Position numbers and translations under genes: made by a program
Source: an uncultured Bacteroidales bacterium
GTDB taxonomy: Bacteria; Bacteroidota; Bacteroidia; Bacteroidales; Bacteroidaceae
Direction: 5' to 3'
Assembly: GCA_937995875.1 (NCBI GenBank)
Contig: CALKIW010000196.1
Coordinates: forward strand, 1-5,971
DNA length: 5,971 bases
Notes under the pieces: generated by a model
Told to the model about the DNA's origin: nothing
Databases searched by the model: none
What the model saw: only the letters and a program-made list of their open reading frames with translations
Part shown: positions 1 through 5,900 of the stretch, piece by piece
How positions within the stretch are numbered: the stretch's first letter is position 1
Layout: each line of letters starts with the position of its first letter

Positions 1-319
1 TCGGCTCGGAAGAGTTTTGCTTTCCAAAAGAGAAAGATACCGGGCGCACGTGCGGTGTCTGCTCTGCTATCCGTTTCAAGATGTAAGGTACATGGTCGGT
101 AGCGTACAGGTGTGCAGCCAGTTCTATGATACCACCACCTTTACCCAAACCGAAGTCATACCATTGTTCACGTTCGGTATTTACCTTGAACGAGGCTTCG
201 GCTTCTTCCCTTAACGGTGATTTATACCACAGATTGACACCTTGTTGCTTGACGGGAGAATATCCTAAACTATGCAGATAATCCGCTATTCTGATTTGCT
301 TGGCTGTCTGTATATCCAT
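1..319 (-). CDS. Primase-like protein with zinc-less CHC2-type N-terminal domain (partial, 3' end off window)
   Basis: This is an open frame of 106 codons from ATG at 319 to the left edge; the C-terminal part is outside the window. The N-terminus (MDIQTAKQIRIADYLHSLGY) and the following stretch, YKSPLREEAEASFKVN (residues 33-48) then WYDFGLGKGGGIIEL (54-68), follow the pattern of the CHC2 domain of DnaG-type primases (CPFH...PSF.V......C.GCG.GGD). The positions of the zinc-binding Cys and His are replaced: no cysteine is present and the ligand sites read YKSPLRE and WYDFGLG. Such zinc-less CHC2 domains joined to a Toprim catalytic domain are common in Bacteroides mobile elements, so the missing part is expected to carry Toprim (inference). 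The role would be priming DNA synthesis on the element during transfer or replication; NBU1 has a comparable primase gene, prmN1, in a similar position. It follows the ATPase gene on the same strand, across a palindromic spacer. No Bacteroides-type promoter was found directly upstream, so read-through from the ATPase gene is likely. Confidence 0.8.
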   Translation of the reverse strand, partial: MDIQTAKQIRIADYLHSLGYSPVKQQGVNLWYKSPLREEAEASFKVNTEREQWYDFGLGKGGGIIELAAHLYATDHVPYILKRIAEQTPHVRPVSFSFGKQNSSEP

Positions 320-367
320 AAAATGATTGTTTTAGTAGTTGGTGAATTGGTTTATTTTTCTTTTTGC

Positions 368-390
368 CCGTACCTTTTTAGGAAGTACGG
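368..390. repeat. Short hairpin in primase leader
   Basis: CCGTAC (368-373) and GTACGG (385-390) are perfect inverted repeats around an 11-base spacer, with some weaker pairing inside. On the minus strand the hairpin is followed by GCAAAAAG, not a T-run, so it does not look like an intrinsic terminator. It lies about 50 bases upstream of the primase ATG and could be a leader structure or a protein site; function unknown. Confidence 0.45.
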
Positions 391-395
391 TCTAT

Positions 396-450
396 AATCA
401 CTTCACTAAATTCTCGTATATATAGGATACGGTAATAAAGTGAAGTGATT
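396..450. repeat. Large palindrome, unit 1 of a tandem pair
   Basis: AATCACTTCACT (396-407) is perfectly inverted at 439-450 (AGTGAAGTGATT). Pairing continues inward with 410-412/434-436 and CGTAT/ATACG (415-419/427-431), leaving a loop of about 7 bases, so roughly 20 Watson-Crick pairs can form. It is repeated in similar form at 465-518. It lies between a RepA-like ATPase gene and a primase gene, so it is a candidate origin, primase start site or iteron (inference). Confidence 0.75.
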
Positions 451-454
451 TAGT

Positions 455-531
455 CCCATTCCCCAAGCACTTCACTATATTCCTAATATATACACCCCGA
501 GAATAAAGTGAAGTGATTGCAGGGAAATGGG
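455..531. repeat. Large palindrome, unit 2, with an outer GC-rich stem
   Basis: AAGCACTTCACT (465-476) is inverted at 507-518 (AGTGAAGTGATT, one mismatch), continued by TATTC/GAATA (478-482/501-505). Outside it, CCCATTCCCC (455-464) is nearly complementary to GGGAAATGGG (522-531), with one extra base on the right side. The whole arm-to-arm structure ends one base from the ATPase stop codon (532-534). The core matches unit 1 in the direct sense as well, so AGTGAAGTG/CACTTCACT occurs four times in this 212-bp spacer. There is no T-run on either side, so a terminator is unlikely. Confidence 0.7.
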
Positions 532-1614
532 CTAATAGTGGAAGTCAGGCATGAATGTGTATTTTCTGCCTGTCTCCTGCACTATCATCCGTTTGTTGCG
601 GAGCATGGTGATGAGCGATACCGCCTTTTTATGGTTCAGCTTTACACCCACTGACATATAGGTCTTGATTAAGGCATCTTCCAGTTCCTTGTAGCCGTAT
701 TCCTCTTTCAGCCCGAAAACGGCTTCCAATGCGATACGGTGCTGCTGCTCGGTGATATGCCTGTAAGGGTCGAACTTCTCTTCTTCGGGTCTTCCCGGCT
801 TCTTTGTTTCAGGTTTGTATCCCTCAATGAGTTCGGGAAGGGCTTTGTCGTTGATACGGAATGCGAAAGGCTCAAAGTCCATTGCCCGGATGTGAATGGC
901 TGAAACATGGCTGATGTCACCGTTGCCCTTGTCCTTTTCTACCTGCAATACGGTTTCCGCCTTGTTGTTCAACTCCGTACCAATGTGCCCTCTTGCGTTC
1001 TCATCCCCTTTGTTCTGATGCAGTATCGTATGGATATGTATCTGCCTGTCGTCCGTCCACTGCATCAGCTTGGATATGATGCGTGTTGATTCACTGGGGC
1101 TGTTGATGTCATACACCATATCCCGTATGCCGTCTATAATTACAAGACCGATTTCGGGTGTATTGTAAATAGCCTGTTCCACAATCCTGATACGCTGCTC
1201 AGGCGTGTATTTTCTTAAGGCAAGAAATTCAAGATTCTCATTGTCCCTATCATCTGGCAAACCAGCCATTCGCAAAATGCGCGTCATGACTTTCAGACAA
1301 TGGTAAGGGCTTTGCTCTGTATCAACATAAAGCACTTTCCGCTTATCTTCAGGCAGTTCAGCCACATACCGCAGCACTGTGCCGTTCTTCAATGCAGCGG
1401 CTACGATAGCCGATACATTGAACGTTTTTTTACTTTTGGCTTTGCCGATGGATGCGCTGAAATTACCCAATGTCCCAATGACAGAATCATGTACTTTAAG
1501 GATTTCAGGTGCTTTCTCATAACTTTTCGACAGGCTCAAACGTGAGGCTTGCCAAAGGATTATGGCTTCTTCAGCCGATATTTCCTTAGTCTCTTTCATA
1601 TAGTCCATAGCCAT
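532..1614 (-). CDS. RepA-like (AAA_25 type) ATPase/helicase of a mobile element
   Basis: This 360-residue protein has a RecA-fold ATPase core of the kind seen in RSF1010 RepA-like replicative helicases. The phosphate-binding loop is GKAKSKKT (57-64), which fits Gx4GK[ST] except that the second glycine is lysine. VDTEQ (97-101) places an acidic residue where the catalytic glutamate of this fold sits, GLVIIDG (156-162) is the Walker B strand and LHQNK (198-202) the sensor-like strand. The C-terminal 75 residues look like a winged-helix tail after a charged, proline-containing linker (268-283). The likely role is DNA unwinding or loading during replication or transfer of the element, working with the primase encoded next. 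ATG at 1614 gives the longest frame, but GGAGG at 1616-1620 stands 7 bases before a second ATG at 1608, which may be the real start. It lies 8 bases after the HTH gene, so the two are probably cotranscribed. Confidence 0.85.
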   Translation of the reverse strand: MAMDYMKETKEISAEEAIILWQASRLSLSKSYEKAPEILKVHDSVIGTLGNFSASIGKAKSKKTFNVSAIVAAALKNGTVLRYVAELPEDKRKVLYVDTEQSPYHCLKVMTRILRMAGLPDDRDNENLEFLALRKYTPEQRIRIVEQAIYNTPEIGLVIIDGIRDMVYDINSPSESTRIISKLMQWTDDRQIHIHTILHQNKGDENARGHIGTELNNKAETVLQVEKDKGNGDISHVSAIHIRAMDFEPFAFRINDKALPELIEGYKPETKKPGRPEEEKFDPYRHITEQQHRIALEAVFGLKEEYGYKELEDALIKTYMSVGVKLNHKKAVSLITMLRNKRMIVQETGRKYTFMPDFHY

Positions 1615-1615
1615 G

Positions 1616-1620
1616 CCTCC
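1616..1620 (-). promoter_or_regulatory. Shine-Dalgarno-like site before ATPase gene
   Basis: GGAGG on the minus strand lies 1 base from ATG at 1614 but 7 bases from the in-frame ATG at 1608. Spacing favours the 1608 start, giving a 358-residue product. Such sites are rare in Bacteroidota, where most genes lack them, so the match may be fortuitous. Confidence 0.4.
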
Positions 1621-1622
1621 CG

Positions 1623-1931
1623 TTATTTCCGTCCTCCTGTTTTCTTTCCAGCCAGTTCAAGGGCAAGCTCAACATCCACGATAATCTTACGTCCTATCTG
1701 AGTGATTGCCTTGTCAATCTTTCCGCTTTTCTTGATACGGTTGGCGGTGGGTAGGCTGCACCCGAACAGTTTGGCTATGCCCAGTATTCCGTACACATAT
1801 TTTCTTTCTGTGTCTGTAATGGGCTGTGGCTGCGTTTCCGTTTGACGGGAAGCGTGCTTACTTAGGAATATGAACTCTTCACCTGTCATCTGCCAGACGG
1901 GTTTTGATAATAATTCTTGAAGATTTTTCAT
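1623..1931 (-). CDS. DUF3853-like helix-turn-helix protein (putative excisionase/regulator)
   Basis: This small basic protein has 102 residues. The N-terminus, MKNLQELLSKPVWQMTGEEF, is what I recognise from the DUF3853 family of Bacteroidota mobile elements. Residues 45-92 form a MerR/excisionase-like DNA-binding fold: YVYGILGIAKLFGCSLPTAN is the helix-turn-helix, followed by IKKSGKIDKA, a short turn and the IGRKIIVDV strand that resembles the wing. The C-terminus is Lys/Arg/Gly rich. Small proteins of this type next to integrases act as recombination directionality factors or as activators of excision genes, as the Orf2/Orf2x proteins do in NBU1; which role applies here is inference. It opens the replication/excision operon, 8 bases before the ATPase gene. 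Its own leader (1932-2008) carries a promoter-like -7 element and inverted repeats, so it may regulate itself. The start at 1931 is the only ATG that keeps the conserved N-terminus. Confidence 0.8.
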   Translation of the reverse strand: MKNLQELLSKPVWQMTGEEFIFLSKHASRQTETQPQPITDTERKYVYGILGIAKLFGCSLPTANRIKKSGKIDKAITQIGRKIIVDVELALELAGKKTGGRK

Positions 1932-2000
1932 CGTTCAACCTATTTAGTCGTTTAACAATCAGCCCTGCGCACTGGCTGTTATCTCTGTTCTCGAACGATG
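1929..2000 (-). promoter_or_regulatory. Leader dyads of the HTH operon, one arm covering the start codon
   Basis: On the minus strand CATCGTTC (1993-2000) is the exact complement of GAACGATG (1929-1936), which contains the ATG of the HTH gene. Nested inside is a CAGCC/GGCTG stem (1974-1978 and 1960-1964). If the transcript begins at or before 2000 the first arm could mask the start codon; if it begins slightly later the dyad would act as DNA, for example as a site for the HTH protein. An 8-bp match in a region this size could also arise by chance. Confidence 0.4.
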
Positions 2001-2008
2001 CAAAATTA
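2001..2008 (-). promoter_or_regulatory. Bacteroides-type -7 promoter element for HTH-ATPase operon
   Basis: TAATTTTG on the minus strand matches the Bacteroides consensus TAnnTTTG. No TTTG is found 19-21 bases upstream, so the -33 part is weak or an activator is needed. It lies about 70 bases upstream of the HTH start codon, in a region following a terminator, where a new promoter is expected. Confidence 0.45.
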
Positions 2009-2062
2009 GGTAGGGTTGTAAGTGGTAAGGATGTGGTTGATATAAATGGAATATCTTGTTAT

Positions 2063-2081
2063 TTATCTGAATATCAGATAA
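2063..2081. promoter_or_regulatory. Perfect 19-bp dyad, operator-like
   Basis: TTATCTGAATATCAGATAA has two perfect 8-bp arms around a 3-base centre. It is located between the terminator of the upstream pair and the -7 element of the HTH operon, about 55 bases upstream of that element. The size and position suggest a binding site for a dimeric regulator; the protein is unknown, and the HTH protein of the operon is one candidate. It directly abuts the T-tract of the terminator. Confidence 0.5.
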
Positions 2082-2115
2082 TAAAAATACCACTCAAAAA
2101 TTTAATTTGAGTGGT
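2080..2115 (-). terminator. Intrinsic terminator of the DUF1016/coiled-coil gene pair
   Basis: On the minus strand ACCACTCAAA (2106-2115) pairs perfectly with TTTGAGTGGT (2089-2098) around a 7-base AT loop, followed by ATTTTTATT. It lies about 40 bases after the stop codon of the 347-residue protein. The perfect 10-bp stem and T-tract are what is expected of a rho-independent terminator, and they separate this pair from the HTH-ATPase-primase operon. Confidence 0.85.
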
Positions 2116-2155
2116 AAAAGTGGTTGTTTCGTAAAATGTCAGGGCATATCACAGA

Positions 2156-3199
2156 TTATCGGAATATACCATCCATTTCTTTGGCAAATTTCCGGTTGCT
2201 GTCACTGGGGAAATCGGAAACAGGCTCTTTGTACTTTGACTTGTAGTAGCTTTCCTCAATATCCAATATTTTCAGGATATTCCTCTTCCAATTCTCCCTG
2301 TCCTGTTTGGGCAGTTTTTCGCTCATCAGGAATATCAGATAGCAGGTACGTATTTTTTCTCTCGGTCTGATTTGGGGTTTGGTGTCGCTTGGTAGCAGGT
2401 TCATGCAGGTATAGAAATCATGTTCGGAAATATTCTCGAACTGTTCTCCCACGCAGGTTACATGAATGAGCGAAAGCAGTTCCATATTGAAATACTCAGT
2501 CTGTTTCGTTCCCAGCACTTCTTCCTGTATGTTGGGGGCATTTGGTTCTTGTTCGGCTGGCTCTTCCGGCTCGTTTGTTTCATCAAATACATATTTCGCC
2601 AATGTCTCTTTGAGGTGGCAGCCCAGCCGATAGATTTCATTGAAACGGCTTTTTGCATATTGCAGGGCTTTCTCTCTGGTCTGTTTTTGCAGATCGTAGA
2701 GTTCGGTCAGCTTGTTTTTTTTCTCCTCGTATTCATCTTTGCACCGTTCATATTCCATTTCCGCACGCTTTTCATCCTCTGCAGTGTGTTCCCGATAACC
2801 TATGGAATCGTATCGGTGGTATGCTTCGTTTAGCGGAGCATGGAGCTTGGTCGTCTTGTATTGCTGTTCTTCTATGGCTTCTTTATAGATTTCTGAAACT
2901 CGGAAGCAGATATTGTAAACGGTCTGTTCATCCGGCATACATCCTTTCTTGTAATAACTTATGTTTTCGCATACTTCCTTTTTCAGGCTATTCAGAATCA
3001 GTGTGTATTGCTCCTGTGGAAGATGAAACACCAGTTCAAGAATGGCTGTTTCAAGAACCGTTACATCATTGTAGTCCAGATAGAACTTGGTAATGAATTT
3101 CTGCTTTTCAAAAGAGAAACCTTTATTATCAAACCAGTCTTTATATATTCTGTTCAATTCTCCGTATCGGGGAATCAGCGTTGTAATTACATCTTTCAT
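2156..3199 (-). CDS. Unrecognised protein with central coiled coil
   Basis: The product has 347 residues with no signal peptide and no membrane segment, so it is probably cytoplasmic. I do not recognise the family. Residues 1-120 look all-helical. Residues 138-202 are highly charged (EDEKRAEMEYERCKDEYEEK and onward) and read as a long coiled coil. Residues 206-228 form an acidic, proline-rich linker (NEPEEPAEQEP), and 232-347 form a second helical, basic domain containing IRPREKIRTCYLIF. No catalytic motif is apparent. It starts 8 bases after the stop codon of the DUF1016 gene and ends before a strong terminator, so the two genes almost certainly share a transcript. The architecture, two domains joined by coiled coil and flexible linker, would fit a structural or DNA-handling partner of the nuclease, but could equally be a conserved accessory protein of this class of element. 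It is a real gene: full-length frame, tight spacing and terminator all agree. Confidence 0.75.
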   Translation of the reverse strand: MKDVITTLIPRYGELNRIYKDWFDNKGFSFEKQKFITKFYLDYNDVTVLETAILELVFHLPQEQYTLILNSLKKEVCENISYYKKGCMPDEQTVYNICFRVSEIYKEAIEEQQYKTTKLHAPLNEAYHRYDSIGYREHTAEDEKRAEMEYERCKDEYEEKKNKLTELYDLQKQTREKALQYAKSRFNEIYRLGCHLKETLAKYVFDETNEPEEPAEQEPNAPNIQEEVLGTKQTEYFNMELLSLIHVTCVGEQFENISEHDFYTCMNLLPSDTKPQIRPREKIRTCYLIFLMSEKLPKQDRENWKRNILKILDIEESYYKSKYKEPVSDFPSDSNRKFAKEMDGIFR

Positions 3200-3207
3200 G
3201 GACGCAA

Positions 3208-4509
3208 CTATTTTTGAGTGTTATTGTCTTTGTCAAGGAAAGAGGCCAGTTCTTCTTCCACTTCTTCCACGCTGGGCAACGCTGATTTCAGTTTCTCGGG
3301 AATCGCTTTGCTCAATTGGTAATCGCTGATGCCGATGGGCTGGTCATAGCCTGTCAATGCGTATTGTGCCACAACTTCGTCTTTTCCCTTGCATAGCAAC
3401 AACCCGATAGTCTTGTTGTCATTCTCTCCCCTCAGTTTATCATCCACCACATTGATGTAGAAGTTCAGTTGTCCTGCATACTCCGGTTTGAATGGGGTAG
3501 CCTTTAATTCTACCACGATATATGCGTGCAACGGAATGGAATATAGAATCAGGTCGGCAAAGAAATCGCTGTTTCCGACTTGGAAGTGCTTCTGCCGGGC
3601 AACGAAGGCAAAACCGTTGCCCATTTCCAACAGGTAGCGGGTAACGTGTTTCACCAGCTGTTCTTCAATATCCCTTTCGTCTGCTTTTTCTTTGGCTCCT
3701 GCCAAATCAAAGATGTACGGGTCTTTGAGTAGGTAATTGGCAAGGTCGCTTTGTGGAGCCGGAAGTGTGGTCGTGAAATTGTTTACCTTGTTGTTGCTGA
3801 TTTGTCGGCTATACAAATCACTGTCAATTTGCATTTTCAATACATTGCTGCTCCATCCCATTTCCACAGACTGCTTCATGTACCAGTAGCTTAGACCTAA
3901 AGGTAGCGAACTGTCAAGTATAGTCATTTGGCTTGTCCAGTTTATTTTGGCTATAGGAGAGGTCAAGAAAACTTCTTCTATTTCCCTGATTCCCATCCTG
4001 TAAATGGCAGACACGGTTTTTCCCACATCTTCAAATTCAAATTGCGCAGGAACTTCCTGCGTAATTGCTAATGATTGACAATCAATCGATTGTATTTGCG
4101 CAGTAAGTTCCTGCGTAAATTGCTTGTCATTCAGTTTTAATACTTCATTGGTCACACTCTGTATGGTTGGGACAGACAGGCTTGCATCTGTTTCTATGAA
4201 ACTTTGCAACGCTCTTAAAGGATATGCTTTTGCAAACTGGCACATATAGGTAAGGTTACGTTCCGAATAGCCTTTCTTTTCAGGGTAATGCAGTCGGATA
4301 GCCTTTGCCAACTGCTTGATGATTTTGCTTCCCCATCCGTGCAGCTGCTGGTGATAAAGGATGTAATTGCCTATCTTCCAGTAATGGAACAGCATTTGTG
4401 CATTGGCTGCAACAATCAGCCTTACTTGTGCCTGTTCTATTTCCGAACCGACCGCTTGTATGAATGCATCAAAATTCGTTTTCTCTATGTTGGATTCCTT
4501 GTTGCTCAT
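3208..4509 (-). CDS. YhcG/DUF1016-family PD-(D/E)XK nuclease-domain protein
   Basis: This 433-residue protein has the two-part structure of the YhcG family. The N-terminal DUF1016_N part (about 12-105) has the ALFHYWKIG-like helix (here AQMLFHYWKIG) and GYSERNLTYM. The second part starts with the GWSSNVLKMQIDSDLYSRQ segment (218-236) and contains the C-terminal nuclease fold: helix with E283/E284, ADL with D319, the VVELKA strand with E334 and K336, and FKPEYAGQLNFYINVVDD (340-357) with Q347. These fit the PD-(D/E)XK active site, so the domain is probably catalytically competent. YhcG homologues occur in mobile elements and defence islands; their substrate is not settled, so DNA processing, restriction of invaders or element maintenance are all open. 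Residues 105-185 form a long linker with a peptide repeat encoded by palindromic DNA. It is followed 8 bases later by the coiled-coil gene, and a promoter-like site lies just upstream. ATG at 4509 fits that promoter. Confidence 0.88.
   Translation of the reverse strand: MSNKESNIEKTNFDAFIQAVGSEIEQAQVRLIVAANAQMLFHYWKIGNYILYHQQLHGWGSKIIKQLAKAIRLHYPEKKGYSERNLTYMCQFAKAYPLRALQSFIETDASLSVPTIQSVTNEVLKLNDKQFTQELTAQIQSIDCQSLAITQEVPAQFEFEDVGKTVSAIYRMGIREIEEVFLTSPIAKINWTSQMTILDSSLPLGLSYWYMKQSVEMGWSSNVLKMQIDSDLYSRQISNNKVNNFTTTLPAPQSDLANYLLKDPYIFDLAGAKEKADERDIEEQLVKHVTRYLLEMGNGFAFVARQKHFQVGNSDFFADLILYSIPLHAYIVVELKATPFKPEYAGQLNFYINVVDDKLRGENDNKTIGLLLCKGKDEVVAQYALTGYDQPIGISDYQLSKAIPEKLKSALPSVEEVEEELASFLDKDNNTQK
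4040..4123. repeat. Repeated palindromes inside the DUF1016 coding sequence
   Basis: CGCAGGAA-C-TTCCTGCG (4045-4061) is a perfect palindrome that extends to 4040-4066 with one mismatched pair. A second, related palindrome is centred 54 bp away (4094-4120, CGCAG...CTGCG with AA/TT inside). Between them are GATTG-A-CAATC (4073-4083) and CAATCGATTG (4083-4092). The 54-bp spacing equals 18 codons, so both copies are read in the same frame and encode FTQELTAQIQ and ITQEVPAQFE in the linker at residues 130-158. Confidence 0.75.
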
Positions 4510-4528
4510 ATTGTGATGATAATTTCTA

Positions 4529-4559
4529 CAAATATAGTCATTGGTAACTATCTATGAAA
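4529..4559 (-). promoter_or_regulatory. Bacteroides-type promoter of the DUF1016 pair
   Basis: TATATTTG (4529-4536, minus strand) matches TAnnTTTG exactly, and TTTC (4556-4559) lies 19 bases upstream, 3 of 4 matches to the -33 TTTG. Transcription would start about 10-15 bases before the ATG at 4509. This gives the nuclease and coiled-coil genes their own promoter in the 63-bp gap after the integrase. No convincing terminator follows the integrase, so read-through is also possible. Confidence 0.65.
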
Positions 4560-4572
4560 CTGTTTGATACTT

Positions 4573-5856
4573 TTATAGTTGATTAAACTTGTTCATGGCA
4601 TTTGCCTTAATATCATCCGCTATGTCAATGTAGGGTTTCATAGCTTTGTAGTCGCTGTGTCCCGTCCATTTCATGACCACCTGTGCCGGGATTCCGAGAG
4701 CCAGCGCATTGCAGATGAATGTCCTTCTTCCTGCATGGGTACTGAGCAAAGCGTATTTGGGTGTGACTTCATCAATACGTTCATTTCCCTTGTAGTAGGT
4801 TTCCCGTACAGGCTCGTTGATTTCTGCCAGTTCGCCCAGCTCTTTCAGGTAATCGTTCATCTTCTGGTTGCTGATGACGGGCAGAGCCATGTAATTCTCG
4901 AAATGGATGTCCTTGTATTTGTCCAGTATGGCTTTGCTGTATTTGTTCAGTTCAATCGTCAGGCTGTCGGCAGTCTTGACTGTGGTTATTTCGATGTGGT
5001 CGGACTTCACATCGCTTCTTTTCAGATTGCGAACATCCGAATACCGCAAACTCGTAAAGCAGCAGAACAGGAAAACATCACGCACACGTTCCAGGTATTG
5101 CTTATCCTTGGGTATCTGGTAGTCTTTCAGCTTGTTCAGTTCATCCCAAGTCAGGAAGATTACTTTTTTCGAGGTGGTTTTCAGTTTCGGTTTGAACGTA
5201 TCGTATGCAATGTTCTGATGATGTCCTTTCTTGAAGCTCCAGCGCAGGAACCATTTGAGGAATCCCATTTGCTTGCCGATGGTGCTGTTTCTCATATCCT
5301 TGGTGTCACGCAGGAAGTTGACGTATTCGTTCAATCCAAACTCGTTGAAATAGTTGAACGTTGCATCCTCCTTGAACTCTTTGAGGTGGTTCCTCACTGC
5401 TGCAAATTTTTCATAGGTGGATGCCGTCCAGTTATTCTGGTTACCGCACTCTTTTACAAACTCATCGAACACCTCCCAAAAGCTGACAGGGGCTTCTTCC
5501 GGCTGTTCTTCGCTGGTGTCTTTCATTCTCATGTTGAAAGCTTCCTTCAACTGTTGGGTCGTTGGCATGACCTCCTGCACCTCAAATTCCTTGAAAATAT
5601 TCTGGATTTCGGCATAGTATTTCAGCAAGTCCGTATTGATTTCGGCTGCACTTTGCTTTAGCTTGTTGGTACATCCGTTCTTTACCCGCTGCTTATCTGC
5701 ATCCCATTTGGCTACGTCAATCCGGTAGCCCGTTGTAAACTCGATGCGTTGGCTGGCAAAGATGACACGCATACGGATGGGTACGTTCTCTACGATTGGC
5801 ACACCGTTCTTTTTCCGGCTCTCCAATGCAAAAATGATGTTGCGCTTGATATTCAT
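4573..5856 (-). CDS. Tyrosine site-specific integrase of the element
   Basis: A 427-residue integrase of the Bacteroides mobile-element type. The N-terminal arm-binding region (1-60; MNIKRNIIFALESRKKNGVP) is followed by a SAM-like core-binding domain (about 124-215) and the catalytic domain (235-420). All catalytic residues are visible: R271 in TSLRYSDV, K294 in TVKTADS, H374 and R377 in STHAGRRTF, H400 in WTGHSDYKAM, and the nucleophile Y409 in KPYIDI. It would catalyse integration and, with a directionality factor, excision of the element. A longer frame opens at a TTG at 5898, but that codon lies upstream of the predicted transcription start, so ATG at 5856 is preferred. The gene is next to the right edge of the element and reads inwards, the usual position of such integrases; the DUF3853-like protein is a candidate directionality factor. 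No truncation is seen. Confidence 0.95.
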   Translation of the reverse strand: MNIKRNIIFALESRKKNGVPIVENVPIRMRVIFASQRIEFTTGYRIDVAKWDADKQRVKNGCTNKLKQSAAEINTDLLKYYAEIQNIFKEFEVQEVMPTTQQLKEAFNMRMKDTSEEQPEEAPVSFWEVFDEFVKECGNQNNWTASTYEKFAAVRNHLKEFKEDATFNYFNEFGLNEYVNFLRDTKDMRNSTIGKQMGFLKWFLRWSFKKGHHQNIAYDTFKPKLKTTSKKVIFLTWDELNKLKDYQIPKDKQYLERVRDVFLFCCFTSLRYSDVRNLKRSDVKSDHIEITTVKTADSLTIELNKYSKAILDKYKDIHFENYMALPVISNQKMNDYLKELGELAEINEPVRETYYKGNERIDEVTPKYALLSTHAGRRTFICNALALGIPAQVVMKWTGHSDYKAMKPYIDIADDIKANAMNKFNQL

Positions 5857-5900
5857 AATTGGGTGCGTTTGAAATTCTACACCCAAATATACACCCAATT
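5857..5900. promoter_or_regulatory. TTGGGTG repeat cluster upstream of integrase
   Basis: AATTGGGTG (5857-5865) is perfectly inverted at 5892-5900 (CACCCAATT). A third copy lies within the span: reading the minus strand, TTGGGTGTA occurs twice in tandem (5890-5898 and 5878-5886). One arm abuts the integrase start codon and the other abuts the -7 promoter element, so a protein bound to both would cover the promoter. Autoregulation by the integrase or by another element protein is the simplest reading; these could alternatively be recombinase arm sites. Confidence 0.6.

Noticed and set aside
396..518. CRISPR-like array or intrinsic terminators in the spacer
   Set aside because: There are only two units, each itself palindromic, with no unique spacers of constant length, and no T-run follows either hairpin.
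2420..3093. Plus-strand open frames of 137 and 146 codons with membrane-like composition
   Set aside because: They are antisense to the charged coiled-coil coding region; reversed Lys/Glu codons give Phe/Leu runs that mimic membrane segments. No promoter or start signal supports them.
4547..4580. Possible terminator after the integrase (AACTAT/ATAGTT)
   Set aside because: The stem is six AT-rich pairs with a 22-base loop and no T-tract, too weak to call.
4579..5661. Plus-strand open frame of 360 codons opposite the integrase
   Set aside because: It lies entirely antisense to an integrase with a complete catalytic motif set; its translation is hydrophobic and Phe/Val rich with no recognisable motif, as expected of a shadow frame.
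5857..5898. N-terminal extension of the integrase from TTG at 5898
   Set aside because: The predicted promoter -7 element (5884-5891) lies inside this extension, and the family N-terminus begins at MNIKRN (5856).
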